A stretch of 39,122 nt of DNA, from assembly GCF_000293785.1 (NCBI RefSeq), contig NZ_AKZI01000052.1, positions 1 through 39,122 on the forward strand, read 5' to 3'. The notes beneath the pieces were generated by a model that had not been told where the DNA came from, did not search any database, and saw only the letters and a list, made by a program, of their open reading frames with translations. Positions 1 through 10,247 of the stretch are shown one piece after another; the first letter of the stretch is position 1; each line of letters starts with the position of its first letter. The position numbers and the translations under genes are program-made. This DNA is from Rhodovulum sp. PH10. GTDB lineage: Bacteria; Pseudomonadota; Alphaproteobacteria; Rhizobiales; Xanthobacteraceae.

Positions 1-85
1 GAAAGCGGCTCCGGCGCAGCCCCGTCGGAGTTCCCAAACGGGCTCTGACGGCTCGGGACGCGGCCCGGGCCGTCGTCCGCTCATC

Positions 86-125
86 TGATCACGACGCGAT
101 GTCGGCCACCCGACGATCGTGATCA
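86..125. repeat. Inverted repeat TGATCACGA / TCGTGATCA
   Basis: TGATCACGA at 86-94 is perfectly complementary to TCGTGATCA at 117-125, with 22 bases between. It lies upstream of the EcfG-like promoter of the DUF892 gene. It could be an operator for a dimeric regulator or the hairpin terminator of a gene to the left; there is no T-tract. A related ATCGTGATCA string occurs at about 4265-4274, upstream of the manganese catalase gene, which weakly favours a shared regulatory site. Confidence 0.35.
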
Positions 126-163
126 CGCGACACGTCGCCGCCGGCATGCCGGTCCGCCGGCAC

Positions 164-188
164 GGAACGCGAGCCACTCGGCAAGGTT
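164..188 (+). promoter_or_regulatory. Possible EcfG (general stress response) promoter
   Basis: GGAAC at 164-168, a 16-base spacer and GGTT at 185-188 match the alphaproteobacterial EcfG consensus GGAAC-N16/17-CGTT at all but one base. A transcript would start about 30-35 bases before the ATG at 230. The downstream protein belongs to a family often linked to stress, which fits. A short motif like this can arise by chance, so the call is moderate. Confidence 0.4.
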
Positions 189-229
189 GGTCCACGGACG
201 AGGGTCCAACACACTTCCGAGAGGCACAC

Positions 230-736
230 ATGAGCGAGAAGCACGACCGATTGGCGCTCTGGCTGCGCGATGCGCACGCCATGGAGCAGCAGGCCGAAAC
301 CATGCTGAAGGCGCAACAGCAGCGCCTCGAGCACTATCCCGAGCTGAGAGCCCGGATCACGCAGCACATCAGCGAAACCCAGAGCCAGATCGAGCGCGTC
401 GAGGCCTGCATCGAGCGGGTCGGCACCAGCACCTCGACCCTCAAGGATCTCGCCGGCTCGGCGATGGCCACCCTGCAGGGGCTCGGCGGCATGTTCGCCG
501 GCGACGAGGTGCTGAAGGGCGCGATGGTGAGCTACGCGTTCGAGAACCTCGAGGCGAGCGGTTATCTGATCCTCGCCGTCGCGGCCGAGGAGGTCGGCGA
601 CGCCCAGACCGCGCGCGTGTGTCGCGACATCATGGAGGAGGAGATCGCGATGGCCTCCTGGATAAAGGACCATCTGCCCCAGCTGACGCGTGCGTTCCTC
701 ACGCGTGAAGAAGCCGATCTCGCCGCGCAGCGCTGA
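230..736 (+). CDS. DUF892 / YciF-type ferritin-like protein
   Basis: This 168-residue protein looks like the DUF892 (YciE/YciF) family, a ferritin-like four-helix fold of uncertain biochemical role that is often stress-induced. It is almost entirely helical and rich in E, Q and H. An N-terminal helix reads LALWLRDAHAMEQQAETML; later helices carry IEEE-like acidic runs (IMEEEIAMASW, about residues 138-148) that could bind metal, as in related ferritin-like folds. The ATG at 230 was chosen over the in-frame ATG at 119 because homologous sequence begins here and GAGAGG precedes it at a good distance. It stands alone, converging on the SDR gene, under an EcfG-like promoter. Family assignment rests on motif and length recognition; function is inferred. 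Confidence 0.75.
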   Translation: MSEKHDRLALWLRDAHAMEQQAETMLKAQQQRLEHYPELRARITQHISETQSQIERVEACIERVGTSTSTLKDLAGSAMATLQGLGGMFAGDEVLKGAMVSYAFENLEASGYLILAVAAEEVGDAQTARVCRDIMEEEIAMASWIKDHLPQLTRAFLTREEADLAAQR

Positions 737-899
737 GCATCGGCGATCGCGCGAGCCGATGCCGACCGCACGGCCGACCGCACGATAGTCCGAACAGTCG
801 AGAAGCCGGTCGCCGCGGGCGACCGGCCCATCACGATCCCGACGGGTCGCCGCCTCCCGGCTCCCGGCAGCGACCACCCCGCAGCGCGGATGGTGCCAG

Positions 900-1008
900 C
901 GACCTCGTCCCGAGGGTCGCCGAAGGCGACGTCTCGACGGACGAGGCCCGCACCGTGGCTCCGCCCTTCGAGACGCACTCCTGCGGAGTGCTCCTCGGAA
1001 CGAGGTCG
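900..1008. repeat. Nested palindromes, REP-like, in a convergent intergenic region
   Basis: The 291-base gap 737-1027 separates two convergent genes. It holds an outer inverted repeat (CGACCTCGT at 900-908, ACGAGGTCG at 1000-1008), an inner one (CGTCTCGA at 930-937, TCGAGACG at 968-975) and two tight hairpins: GTCGCC-GAA-GGCGAC at 916-930 and GCACTCC-TGC-GGAGTGC at 975-991. This resembles the REP/BIME-like palindromes common between convergent genes in Rhizobiales. It may also end transcription from both sides, though no T-run follows. Confidence 0.5.
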
Positions 1009-1027
1009 AACTCCGTCGCCGTCGGTA

Positions 1028-1816
1028 TCACTCCGACGCCGAGCCGGGCTCGGCCATCTTGCGGTGCTGGCGCGCCAGCATCTCCGGCGAGCTGATGTCG
1101 GCGAGCGTCGCGGCGAGCTTGTTCTTCCAGCCCGAGACGACGTCGCCGGTGCCGCTCATCATCGCGTCGAATCCGTCCTTCGCCACCTTCGCCGGATCGT
1201 CCTTCTTCTGCTGGCCGACCTTGGTGTCCATCATCTCCGCGCGGCGGAAGAACTCGGTGTCGGTCGGTCCCGGCATCAGGCAGGAGACGGTGACGCCGGT
1301 GTCCTCCAGCTCGTCGCGCAAGCCGAAGGCGAAGTTGTCGAGAAACGCCTTGGTGCCGTTGTAGACCGCCTGGAAGCTGCCCGGCATCCAGCCGGCGATC
1401 GACCCGGTGATCAGGATGCGGCCCTCGCCGCGCCGGCGCATGTCGTTGCCGATGCGATGGATCAGATAGACGGTGCCGGTGATGTTGGTGTCGATCACGT
1501 GCCGCACCTTGCCGAAATTCTGATCGAGAAAGCCCTTGCCGAGGCCGCGGCCGGCATTGGCGAGCAGCGCGTCGACCGGCCGCCCGTGAAGCGCGTCGTA
1601 CAGCTGGTCGACGCCCTCCAGCGTCCCGAGATCCGCCCGAACGGCCGTCACCTCCACACCGAGCGCGCGAAACTCCTCCGCTGCACGCTCGATCTCCGGC
1701 TCGTCGGCCGCGACCGCGAGATCGAAGCCGTTTCGGGCGCAGATCTTTGCCAGCTCGTAGCCGATGCCGGAGCTGGCACCGGTGACGACGGCGAGACGCG
1801 AATGCTCGGCCATCAC
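1028..1816 (-). CDS. SDR-family NAD(P)-dependent oxidoreductase
   Basis: A classical short-chain dehydrogenase/reductase of 262 residues, the usual length. The Rossmann glycine motif TGASSGIG lies at residues 12-19, NAGRG at 87-91, the catalytic Ser near 139 (ITGSIAG) and YNGTK gives Tyr152 and Lys156. The substrate cannot be read from the sequence. It starts with two adjacent Met codons; GAGGAGATCCG in front favours the second (1813), so the true protein may be one residue shorter. It lies 57 bases downstream of the zinc dehydrogenase gene on the same strand, so the two probably share a transcript and may act on related carbonyl or alcohol substrates. Confidence 0.85.
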   Translation of the reverse strand: MMAEHSRLAVVTGASSGIGYELAKICARNGFDLAVAADEPEIERAAEEFRALGVEVTAVRADLGTLEGVDQLYDALHGRPVDALLANAGRGLGKGFLDQNFGKVRHVIDTNITGTVYLIHRIGNDMRRRGEGRILITGSIAGWMPGSFQAVYNGTKAFLDNFAFGLRDELEDTGVTVSCLMPGPTDTEFFRRAEMMDTKVGQQKKDDPAKVAKDGFDAMMSGTGDVVSGWKNKLAATLADISSPEMLARQHRKMAEPGSASE

Positions 1817-1873
1817 GGATCTCCTCGTTTCGCGGGCCTCGGCGGGTGGACCATCGGTCCGCCCAGACCCAAA

Positions 1874-3043
1874 TCAGGGCTTCAGCACCACCTTCACGCA
1901 GCCGTCCTGCTTGTCGCGGAACGTCTTGTAGAGCTCCGGCCCGTCCTCGAGGCCGGCCCGATGCGTGATGATGAAGGACGGGTCGATCTCGCCCCGCTCG
2001 ATCCGCGCCATCAGCTCCGGCAAATAGCGCTGCACGGGTGTTTGCGCCATCCGGAAGGTGAGACCGCGATTGACCGCCGAGCCCATCGGCATCTTGTCGA
2101 GCAGCCCGCCATAGACGCCGACGATCGAGACGGTGCCGAAGTTGCGGCAGCAATTGATCGCCTGGCGCAGCACGTGCGGCCGGTCGGTGCCCATGAAGGT
2201 CGCCGTCTTGACACGATCGAGCACCGAGTCGGCGCTGGCGGTGACGTGCGCCTCGGTGCCGACCGCGTCGATGCAGGAGTCGGGGCCGCGTCCGCTCGTC
2301 ATGTCCTGCAGCTTGTCGTAAATGTCCTCGTCCATGAAATCGAGCGTCACCGCCCCGCTGCGGCGCGCCAGCGCGAGCCGTTCCGGCACCGTGTCGATCG
2401 CGATCACCCGTTCGGCGCCGAGCAGGAACGCGCTCTTGATCGCCATCTGGCCGACCGGACCGCACCCCCACACCGCGACCGTGTCGCCGCCGTGAATGTT
2501 GCAGTTCTCGGCCGCCATGTAGCCGGTCGGGAAGATGTCGGAGAGAAACAGCACCTGCTCGTCGGTCAGCCCCTCCGGCACCTCGATCGGCCCGACATCG
2601 GCATACGGCACTCTCAGATACTGCGCCTGCCCGCCGGGATAACCGCCGAGCAGATGCGAGTAGCCGAACAGCCCGGCCGGCGAGTGGCCCCACAGCTTCT
2701 CGGCGGCGGCCTTGTCGGGATTCGATCGCTCGCAGCCCGAATAGAGGCCGCGCCGGCAGAAGAAGCACTCGCCGCACGAGATGGTGAACGGCACCACCAC
2801 CCGGTCGCCCACCTTCAGCTTGGTGTTGTCCTTGCCGACCTCGACGACCTCGCCCATCGTCTCGTGGCCGAGCACGTCGCCCGTCTCCATGCCGGGCATG
2901 ATGCCGTCGTAGAGATGCAGGTCGGAGCCGCAGATCGCGCAGGCGGTCACCTTGATGATGGCGTCCCGCCCGTCCTCGATGGTCGGATCGGGCACGGTCT
3001 CGCAGCGGATGTCGTGCTTGCCGTGATAACAGAGCGCGCGCAT
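1874..3043 (-). CDS. Zinc-dependent alcohol dehydrogenase (formaldehyde dehydrogenase-like)
   Basis: A 389-residue medium-chain dehydrogenase. [13 protein letters not shown] carries the catalytic-zinc Cys, followed by GHETMGEV with the zinc-site His/Glu pair. [16 protein letters not shown] supplies the four cysteines of the structural zinc. The NAD(P)-binding glycine motif is [10 protein letters not shown]. The long insert and the C-terminal CVKVVLKP resemble the glutathione-independent formaldehyde dehydrogenase-like branch, but the substrate is inferred. The ATG at 3043 was preferred to the longer open frame because homology starts at [15 protein letters not shown] and AGAAGG sits upstream at the correct spacing. 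Cytoplasmic. It probably leads an operon with the SDR gene. Confidence 0.88.
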   Translation of the reverse strand: MRALCYHGKHDIRCETVPDPTIEDGRDAIIKVTACAICGSDLHLYDGIMPGMETGDVLGHETMGEVVEVGKDNTKLKVGDRVVVPFTISCGECFFCRRGLYSGCERSNPDKAAAEKLWGHSPAGLFGYSHLLGGYPGGQAQYLRVPYADVGPIEVPEGLTDEQVLFLSDIFPTGYMAAENCNIHGGDTVAVWGCGPVGQMAIKSAFLLGAERVIAIDTVPERLALARRSGAVTLDFMDEDIYDKLQDMTSGRGPDSCIDAVGTEAHVTASADSVLDRVKTATFMGTDRPHVLRQAINCCRNFGTVSIVGVYGGLLDKMPMGSAVNRGLTFRMAQTPVQRYLPELMARIERGEIDPSFIITHRAGLEDGPELYKTFRDKQDGCVKVVLKP

Positions 3044-3332
3044 GGAATTCCTTCTCTGTCGATGCGACCTCGGTCGATGCGAACTCGTTCGATGCCGTGT
3101 TTTGGCGGTGCAGCCGCCGGCGGGGCGGCCGTCGCGGGGCGGGCCGAGCGCTCGTGAGGCCGAAGGGATCCACTCTCGCTCGTGATCGTCTCGCACGAGA
3201 GAGCGTCTCACGCGGGAGAGTTTCACGAGGCCGACGCCGGAGAGCGAGCGGCGGCTGCCGCACCGCGCTCGCTCCCACGACGCCGACGGCCGGCGCCTCG
3301 TGACGGACTGCCGACGGAGGCGCCGGCAGGGC
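3044..3332. other. Intergenic region upstream of the zinc dehydrogenase
   Basis: No gene is seen. From 3060 to 3100 the sequence TCGATGC recurs three times with a 15-base period (GTCGATGCGACCTCG, GTCGATGCGAACTCG, then TTCGATGCC), a short tandem repeat that could hold regulator sites in the dehydrogenase promoter region. At 3173-3203 an imperfect hairpin (CTCTCGCTCGTG with CACGAGAGAG) may end transcription from the catalase gene, which runs the same way. It has no T-tract. Confidence 0.35.
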
Positions 3333-4202
3333 TCACTCGGCCGCCATGCGGCGGTCGATCTGCTCGCGCTGGGCGCCCGAGTGCGGCCGCGCCGGGCCGA
3401 GCACCGGCTCCTCGCCGAGCGGCTCGAAATGACCGGCGGAGAACTCGCCCCGGCCGTCGAGCGACGGCCCGTGCGAGAAACGGCCGCTCGGCGGCTTCTT
3501 GCCGTCGCGCTGCGTGCCCATCAGGAAGTAGCTGTAGTCGGTGTGCTCCTTGCTCTGGTCGAAGCTGTTCGGGATCGGCAGCGTCTCGGCGCCGCCGAGC
3601 TCCTCGACCACCGCGAGCCACTGCTGCTGATGCATGGTGTCGCGCGCGATCATGAAGTGCAGCATGTCTTTCATGCCGGGATCGTTGGTCGAGTTGTAGA
3701 GCCGCACCGCGAGCGTCCGCCCGGTCGCCTCGGCGGCGACGTTGCAATACATGTCGGCGACGATGTTGCCGCTCGCATAGATGTGCGAGCAGTCGAACGG
3801 CACCCCGTCGGAGTTGGCGGGAAAGGCCGCGAGCCCGGTCGACAGGATGTGCCGCTGCAGCATGCCCTCCATCACGTGGCGGGCGCTCTCGCCGCCCATC
3901 ACCGCGCCGACGATCGCGTCGCTCGCCGCCTCCTCGGCCTGGAGCGGCGCCTTCTCGAGATTGAGCGCGACGGCGGTCGCCAGCATCTCGACGTGCCCCA
4001 TCTCCTCGGTGGCGGTGTTGAGGAGCAGGTCACGATACTTGTTGTTCGGCGCGCGCGCACCCCAGGCCTGGAAGAAATACTGCAGGCAGACGCGGATCTC
4101 GCCCTCGATCCCGCCGATCGCCTGCTGGAGCTGGCGCGCGAACAGGGGATCTGGCTTCTCCACACGAACGGGATATTGCAGTCGCTTGTCGTGATAGAGC
4201 AT
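3333..4202 (-). CDS. Manganese catalase
   Basis: A 289-residue non-haem (dimanganese) catalase that would break down hydrogen peroxide to water and oxygen in the cytoplasm. Ligand motifs of the family are all present: Glu35 in GGIEGEIRV, Glu67 and His70 in TEEMGHVEM, Glu158 in NVAAEATGR and His191 in [11 protein letters not shown]. Length and the N-terminal [12 protein letters not shown] are typical. The ATG at 4202 was chosen because homology begins at [10 protein letters not shown] and GAGGAA lies 8-10 bases upstream. It reads away from the DUF6766 gene on the same strand, 343 bases apart. Its neighbours (ferritin-like protein, dehydrogenases, membrane stress protein) suggest an oxidative or general stress cluster. 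Confidence 0.93.
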   Translation of the reverse strand: MLYHDKRLQYPVRVEKPDPLFARQLQQAIGGIEGEIRVCLQYFFQAWGARAPNNKYRDLLLNTATEEMGHVEMLATAVALNLEKAPLQAEEAASDAIVGAVMGGESARHVMEGMLQRHILSTGLAAFPANSDGVPFDCSHIYASGNIVADMYCNVAAEATGRTLAVRLYNSTNDPGMKDMLHFMIARDTMHQQQWLAVVEELGGAETLPIPNSFDQSKEHTDYSYFLMGTQRDGKKPPSGRFSHGPSLDGRGEFSAGHFEPLGEEPVLGPARPHSGAQREQIDRRMAAE

Positions 4203-4545
4203 GGTCGGTTCCTCGGCATGCCGTCGGACGATGTCGCACCGAATGCGCTGCACGGGACCGCCACGATCGTGATCAGATCGATTGTCGGAGATCCGACCGA
4301 TACGGCCGTTCTCCCGTCCTGCAGCGGCTGTTCGGCGGTGCGTGTGGTGACGTGATCGTGTCCGTCACCGCCGGATCAATCGGGTCCGAGGAGGATCGTT
4401 CCGGGAACCCGGACAATTCGACGAGCGGCCTTTCCGCAGGCTTGCGGAATGTCGGATGCCGCTCACGAACGACGGTCCGCTGCCGGACGGTGGCGACGCG
4501 ACACCGCCTTGCCGCCACCGGTCGACGCCCCCTGTTCGCCCGCAC
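4203..4545. other. Intergenic region between two minus-strand genes, with palindromes
   Basis: No gene is supported. Two perfect hairpins are present: TCCGGG-AA-CCCGGA at 4400-4413 and TTCCGCA-GGCT-TGCGGAA at 4432-4449. The second lies about 100 bases past the stop of the DUF6766 gene and could end its transcript; neither has a T-tract. ATCGTGATCA at about 4265, close to the catalase start, resembles an arm of the inverted repeat at 86-125. On the minus strand, GGAAC at about 4402-4398 is a possible EcfG -35 box, but the matching -10 reads GATT, which is poor. Confidence 0.35.
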
Positions 4546-5193
4546 CTACTCGTTCGTCTCGCCCGTCTCGTCGTCGGACGATTCCACCGGCTTCGACTCC
4601 GCCGAGCCCTGCTGACGCAGAACGATGCTCAGGAGCAGGAAGGTGCCCATCGCGAAGAACTCGGCCTGCCATGTCTGGAACAGCTCGAACCACAGCTTCG
4701 CCGAGAGCAGGAACGCGCCCGCGTCGAGCGCCGCCTCGCCGTGCCGTAGCCGCTCGTCGTTGTACTCGATCAGCTCGGCGAAGAAGAACCCCACGAACGC
4801 GATGACGAAGAGGCTGGCGAAAGCGAGCGACAGCGAATTGCGATAGGCCCAGGACTCGTGACGTCCGAACCAGTGGAGCGACCTCGCGCGACGGTCCACC
4901 GTCTGCTCGTGCGTCTTCTTGGAATGCGACGCGCCGCGCTGGCGAAGGAACACCGCAAGCAGGATCAGAACCAGAAGCTGGAACAGCGCGGCCTGCCAAT
5001 TGCCGAACACGCCCTCGAGAAAGCTGGCGCTCGTCACCAGCTGTCCGATGCTCGACGCATGCAGCTGCCCGCCCGGGTGCTCCGCCTGCAAGAGGTAACC
5101 GGCCACGATCTGGCCGACGAGGCAGACGACGAACAGGCCGCAGAAAGCGAGCGACAGGCTGTTGTCCCTCACGACGTCACGCACCGTCTTCAT
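4546..5193 (-). CDS. DUF6766-type membrane protein with internal duplication
   Basis: A 215-residue integral membrane protein with four hydrophobic helices at about residues 13-35, 65-82, 118-140 and 172-190 and a charged C-terminal tail rich in E, D and S. The two halves are clearly duplicated: RDNSLSLAFCGLFVVCLVG matches YRNSLSLAFASLFVIAFVG, and NWQAALFQLLVLILL matches TWQAEFFAMGTFLLL, each ending in an LRQxG motif. It resembles the DUF6766 family, whose role is unknown to me. The ATG at 5193 has a near-perfect AGGAGGTG ribosome site; the longer open frame upstream is spurious. It is divergent from the kdp operon. Confidence 0.75.
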   Translation of the reverse strand: MKTVRDVVRDNSLSLAFCGLFVVCLVGQIVAGYLLQAEHPGGQLHASSIGQLVTSASFLEGVFGNWQAALFQLLVLILLAVFLRQRGASHSKKTHEQTVDRRARSLHWFGRHESWAYRNSLSLAFASLFVIAFVGFFFAELIEYNDERLRHGEAALDAGAFLLSAKLWFELFQTWQAEFFAMGTFLLLSIVLRQQGSAESKPVESSDDETGETNE

Positions 5194-5635
5194 TGCGAAG
5201 CACCTCCTGAGCAATCCGACACGCCGCTCGTGGTGAAGCCGCCGCCGAACCGACCCCTCGGCGGGGAGAGCGAGATCGCCACCGGCACGCCACCAGCCCG
5301 CCACCAGCCCGCCTCGACAACGACGAAGCCGCCTCCTCGTGCGCCCGCCCGCCGAGGAAACCGCGAGAGACGGCCGGTCACCGCGTCGCCGGGCGCCGCG
5401 CGCCACCTCGGCGCGAAGAGCGGGTGAGCGGCACGCGGACCCGCATCGACGAGAGACGGTGCGCGGCCGGCGCGCAGCACACCGGGCGGACGAGCTCGCC
5501 GTGCGGCACTCCCCGCGGAGCGGCGATTTACGCCGGCTTTACGCCGAAGCCCCGCCTTCGCCATCGCGACGTTACGGGCGCCGGCGCTACGGCTCGCCAT
5601 ATCGTGGACGTTCGTCCTCGCCAATGGAGAGCCGC
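5194..5635. other. Divergent promoter region between the DUF6766 gene and the kdp operon
   Basis: No gene is supported in these 442 bases. The right part holds the tandem TTTACGCCG repeat at 5527-5546, listed separately. A possible -10 for the kdp transcript is TATCGT at 5600-5605, but no convincing -35 is seen, as expected for an activator-dependent promoter. Open frames here have arginine- and proline-rich translations typical of non-coding GC-rich DNA. Confidence 0.45.
5527..5546 (+). promoter_or_regulatory. Tandem TTTACGCCG repeat, candidate KdpE operator
   Basis: TTTACGCCG occurs at 5527-5535 and again, identical, at 5538-5546, an 11-base repeat period. OmpR/PhoB-class regulators such as KdpE bind tandem direct repeats about one helical turn apart, and the known enterobacterial KdpE site is built on TTTATA/TTTACA-like half sites. 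The repeat stands out in GC-rich sequence and lies about 90-110 bases upstream of the first small kdp gene, with kdpE encoded in the same operon. The regulator assignment is inference. Confidence 0.55.
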
Positions 5636-5722
5636 ATGCTCCTCGACCTCCTGTATCCGCTCCTCGGCCTCGCCGGCTTCGCCGCGTTCGGCCTCGCCGT
5701 GCTCGCGGCCGAGCGCTTGTGA
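5636..5722 (+). CDS. Small membrane peptide upstream of kdpF
   Basis: This 28-codon reading frame encodes a single hydrophobic helix (LLYPLLGLAGFAAFGLAVLA) ending in the charged ERL. GGAGAG at 5625-5630 gives the ATG at 5636 a proper ribosome site; an in-frame ATG at 5624 would add four residues but has none. The stop is followed eight bases later by kdpF. It is about the size of KdpF and may be a second small subunit or stabilising peptide of the Kdp complex. I recall similar tiny frames before kdpF in other alphaproteobacteria, usually left unannotated. The function is inferred from position only. Confidence 0.6.
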   Translation: MLLDLLYPLLGLAGFAAFGLAVLAAERL

Positions 5723-5730
5723 GGGCCGCC

Positions 5731-5823
5731 ATGACGACCTTCGATCTCGTGCTCGGGCTCGCGGTCGCGATCGGGCTCGCCGCGTATCTGGTGGCGGCGC
5801 TGCTGCGCCCCGAACGGTTCTGA
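5731..5823 (+). CDS. kdpF: KdpF, small subunit of the potassium-transporting ATPase
   Basis: A 30-residue single-helix membrane peptide. The C-terminal [12 protein letters not shown] matches the KdpF pattern (YLVYALxxAExF in enterobacteria). KdpF is a small lipid-like stabiliser of the KdpABC complex in the inner membrane. GAGGG precedes the ATG by about six bases, and the stop lies ten bases before the kdpA start, so translation is probably coupled. It is too short for routine gene calling and easily missed. Confidence 0.85.
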   Translation: MTTFDLVLGLAVAIGLAAYLVAALLRPERF

Positions 5824-5833
5824 GGAGGCCACC

Positions 5834-7567
5834 ATGCCTTCCACTTTCGCGTCTTCCGCCCTCGTGCCGCCCGGCCTCGCCGCCGATCTGATTCAGATCG
5901 TGCTCTGTCTGGCCCTGCTGGTGGCGATCGCCGCGCCGCTCGGCGTCTACATGGCAAAAGTGTTTTCCGGCGAGCTAACGTTCTTCGCACGCGCGGAGCG
6001 GGCTCTGCTCGCGCCCGCCGGCGTGCGGCCGAAGGCGGAGCAGCACTGGAGCACCTACGCCTTCTCGCTGCTCGCCTTCAACGCCGCGGGCTTCGTCGTG
6101 CTGTATCTGGTGCTCCGGGCCCAAAACCTTCTGCCGCTGAACCCTCGAGGGTTCGCCGGCCTGCCGCCGCATCTCGCCTTCGACACCGCGGTCTCGTTCG
6201 TCACCAACACCAACTGGCAGAGCTATGGCGGCGAGACCACGCTGTCGAACTTCTCTCAGATGGTCGGGCTGACGACGCAGAACTTCGTGTCGGCGGCGAG
6301 CGGCATGGCGGTCGCGGCGGCGGTCGCGCGCGGCCTCGCCTCGCGCCAGGTGCGCAGCATCGGCAATTTCTGGACCGATCTCGTCCGCGCGATCCTCTAT
6401 GTGCTGCTGCCGCTCTCGATCGTCGTGGCGCTGGCGCTGGTGTGGCTCGGCGTGCCGCAAACGCTCGACGCGTCGGCCACCGCGACGACGCTGGAAGGGG
6501 CGAAGCAGACGATCGCGCTCGGCCCGGTGGCGAGCCAGGTCGCCATCAAGCAGCTCGGCACCAATGGCGGCGGCTTCTTCAACGTCAATTCCGCCCACCC
6601 GTTCGAGAACCCGACGGCGATCTCCAACCTGATCGAGTGGCTGGCGATCCTCGTGATCCCGGTCGCCTTCTGCTTCACCTATGGCCGGATGGTCGGCGAC
6701 CGCCGCCAGGGCCGCGCGCTGTTCGTCGCGATGGGCCTCATGCTGGTCGCGTCGATCGGCGCCATCTATGCGGCCGAGCACGCCGGCAACCCGCTCCTCG
6801 CCGGCCTGGTCGATCCCGCCGCCGGCAATATGGAGGGCAAGGAGGTCCGCTTCGGCGTGGTCGGCTCGGCGCTGTGGGCGGCCGCCACCACCGCCGCCTC
6901 GAACGGCTCGGTGAATGCCATGCACGATTCTCTGACGCCGCTCGGCGGGCTCGTCGCGATGCTGCAGATCCAGCTCGGCGAGGTGGTGTTCGGCGGCGTC
7001 GGGGTCGGCCTCACCGGCATGCTGCTGTTCGTCGTGCTGACGGTGTTTCTCGCCGGCCTGATGGTCGGGCGCACGCCGGAATATCTCGGCAAGAAGATCG
7101 AGGCGCGCGAGGTGAAGCTCGCCGCGCTGACGCTCCTGATCATGCCGATCGGCGTGCTCGGCTTCGCGGCGCTCGCCATCGCCACCGGCCACGCGCAAAC
7201 CGCGGTGCAGGACGCCGGACCGCACGGCCTGTCGGAGCTGCTCTACGCCTACTCGTCGGCGACCGGCAACAACGGCTCGGCTTTCGCCGGCTTCGGCGCC
7301 GCGACGCCGTGGCACGACACCTGGCTCGGCCTCGCGATGCTGCTCGGCCGCTTCGGCTACATCGTGCCGATCCTCGCCATCGCCGGCTCGCTCGCCGCCA
7401 AGAAGACGACGCCGGCCTCCGCCGGCACCTTCCCGACCCACGGGGCGCTGTTCGTCGGCCTGCTGATCGCCACCATTCTGATCGTCGGCGCGCTGACCTT
7501 CTTCCCCGTCCTCGCGCTGGGGCCGATCGCCGAGCAGGTGTCGATCCTCGCCGGCCATACGTTCTGA
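5834..7567 (+). CDS. kdpA: KdpA, potassium-binding channel subunit
   Basis: A 577-residue polytopic inner-membrane protein, the usual KdpA length, with about ten hydrophobic helices. The four selectivity-filter-like segments of the superfamily of K+ transporters are visible, including [14 protein letters not shown] (about residue 120), [21 protein letters not shown] (about 240), [12 protein letters not shown] (about 357) and [13 protein letters not shown] (about 475). It selects and conducts K+ into the cell while KdpB hydrolyses ATP. GAGGAGG precedes the ATG. It is followed nine bases later by kdpB in a tight operon. Confidence 0.97.
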   Translation: MPSTFASSALVPPGLAADLIQIVLCLALLVAIAAPLGVYMAKVFSGELTFFARAERALLAPAGVRPKAEQHWSTYAFSLLAFNAAGFVVLYLVLRAQNLLPLNPRGFAGLPPHLAFDTAVSFVTNTNWQSYGGETTLSNFSQMVGLTTQNFVSAASGMAVAAAVARGLASRQVRSIGNFWTDLVRAILYVLLPLSIVVALALVWLGVPQTLDASATATTLEGAKQTIALGPVASQVAIKQLGTNGGGFFNVNSAHPFENPTAISNLIEWLAILVIPVAFCFTYGRMVGDRRQGRALFVAMGLMLVASIGAIYAAEHAGNPLLAGLVDPAAGNMEGKEVRFGVVGSALWAAATTAASNGSVNAMHDSLTPLGGLVAMLQIQLGEVVFGGVGVGLTGMLLFVVLTVFLAGLMVGRTPEYLGKKIEAREVKLAALTLLIMPIGVLGFAALAIATGHAQTAVQDAGPHGLSELLYAYSSATGNNGSAFAGFGAATPWHDTWLGLAMLLGRFGYIVPILAIAGSLAAKKTTPASAGTFPTHGALFVGLLIATILIVGALTFFPVLALGPIAEQVSILAGHTF

Positions 7568-7576
7568 AGGTGCGCC

Positions 7577-9622
<2,046 letters not shown>

Positions 9623-9631
9623 GAGGACGCC

Positions 9632-10219
9632 ATGCACAAAATCCTTCGCCCCGCGCTCGTGCTGCTCGCGCTGTTCACCGTGCTCACCGGCATCGCCTAT
9701 CCGCTGGCTGTCACGGGCCTCGCCGCCGTCCTCGCCCCGCAGCAGGCGGGCGGCAGCCTGATCGTGCGGAACGGCACGGTGGTCGGCTCGGCACTGATCG
9801 GCCAGTCCTTCGCCTCGGAGCGCTATTTCCACGGCCGCCCGTCGGCGACCACCGCCCCCGACCCCGCCGATCCGAGCAAGACCATCGCGGCGCCCTACGA
9901 TGCGTCGGCCTCGGCGGGCTCCAATCTCGGCCCGAGCGCGGCGGCGCTGAAGGAGGCCGTCGCCCGCCGCGCGGCGGCGCTCGGGCCCGGACCGGCGCCC
10001 GCCGATCTCGTCACCGCCTCCGCCTCGGGGCTCGATCCGGACGTCTCGCCGGCGGCGGCCTTGGTGCAGGTGCCGCGCGTCGCCGCCGCCCGCCGGCTCG
10101 ATCCGGCAAGACTGCGCGCGCTGGTCGAGGCCCATGTCGAGGAACCGCGGTTCTTTTTCGGCGAGCCGCGTGTCAACGTGCTGGCCTTGAACCTCGCGCT
10201 CGACGCGACGAATCCCTGA
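9632..10219 (+). CDS. kdpC: KdpC, chaperone-like subunit of the potassium-transporting ATPase
   Basis: A 195-residue protein with one N-terminal membrane helix (about residues 8-30, LVLLALFTVLTGIAYPLAV) and a soluble domain facing the periplasm. Family motifs are visible: GSALIGQSF, YFHGRPSAT, SGSNLGPS-like SAGSNLGPS, ASGLDPDVSPAAA, and the C-terminal VNVLALNLALD. KdpC stabilises the complex and raises ATP affinity of KdpB. It sits between kdpB and kdpD, which is the standard gene order. Confidence 0.96.
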   Translation: MHKILRPALVLLALFTVLTGIAYPLAVTGLAAVLAPQQAGGSLIVRNGTVVGSALIGQSFASERYFHGRPSATTAPDPADPSKTIAAPYDASASAGSNLGPSAAALKEAVARRAAALGPGPAPADLVTASASGLDPDVSPAAALVQVPRVAAARRLDPARLRALVEAHVEEPRFFFGEPRVNVLALNLALDATNP

Positions 10220-10247
10220 GAGCCGACCCCGCGAGAGCGACCGTGGC

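Larger units (their letters stand above)
1..229. other. Left-edge region before the first complete gene
   Basis: No complete gene is visible here. Frame 1 is open from base 1 to a TGA at 46-48 and could be the last 15 codons of an upstream gene cut by the window edge, but too little is present to support that. The rest holds an inverted repeat at 86-125 and an EcfG-like promoter at 164-188, both listed separately. Confidence 0.5.

Noticed and set aside
831-3278. An 815-codon minus-strand frame across the SDR and dehydrogenase genes
   Set aside because: It spans two recognisable genes in a different frame, and its translation is Arg-rich noise.
4380-4405. EcfG promoter for the manganese catalase
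   Set aside because: A GGAAC is present on the minus strand, but the -10 region reads GATT instead of CGTT, so it is not listed as a promoter.
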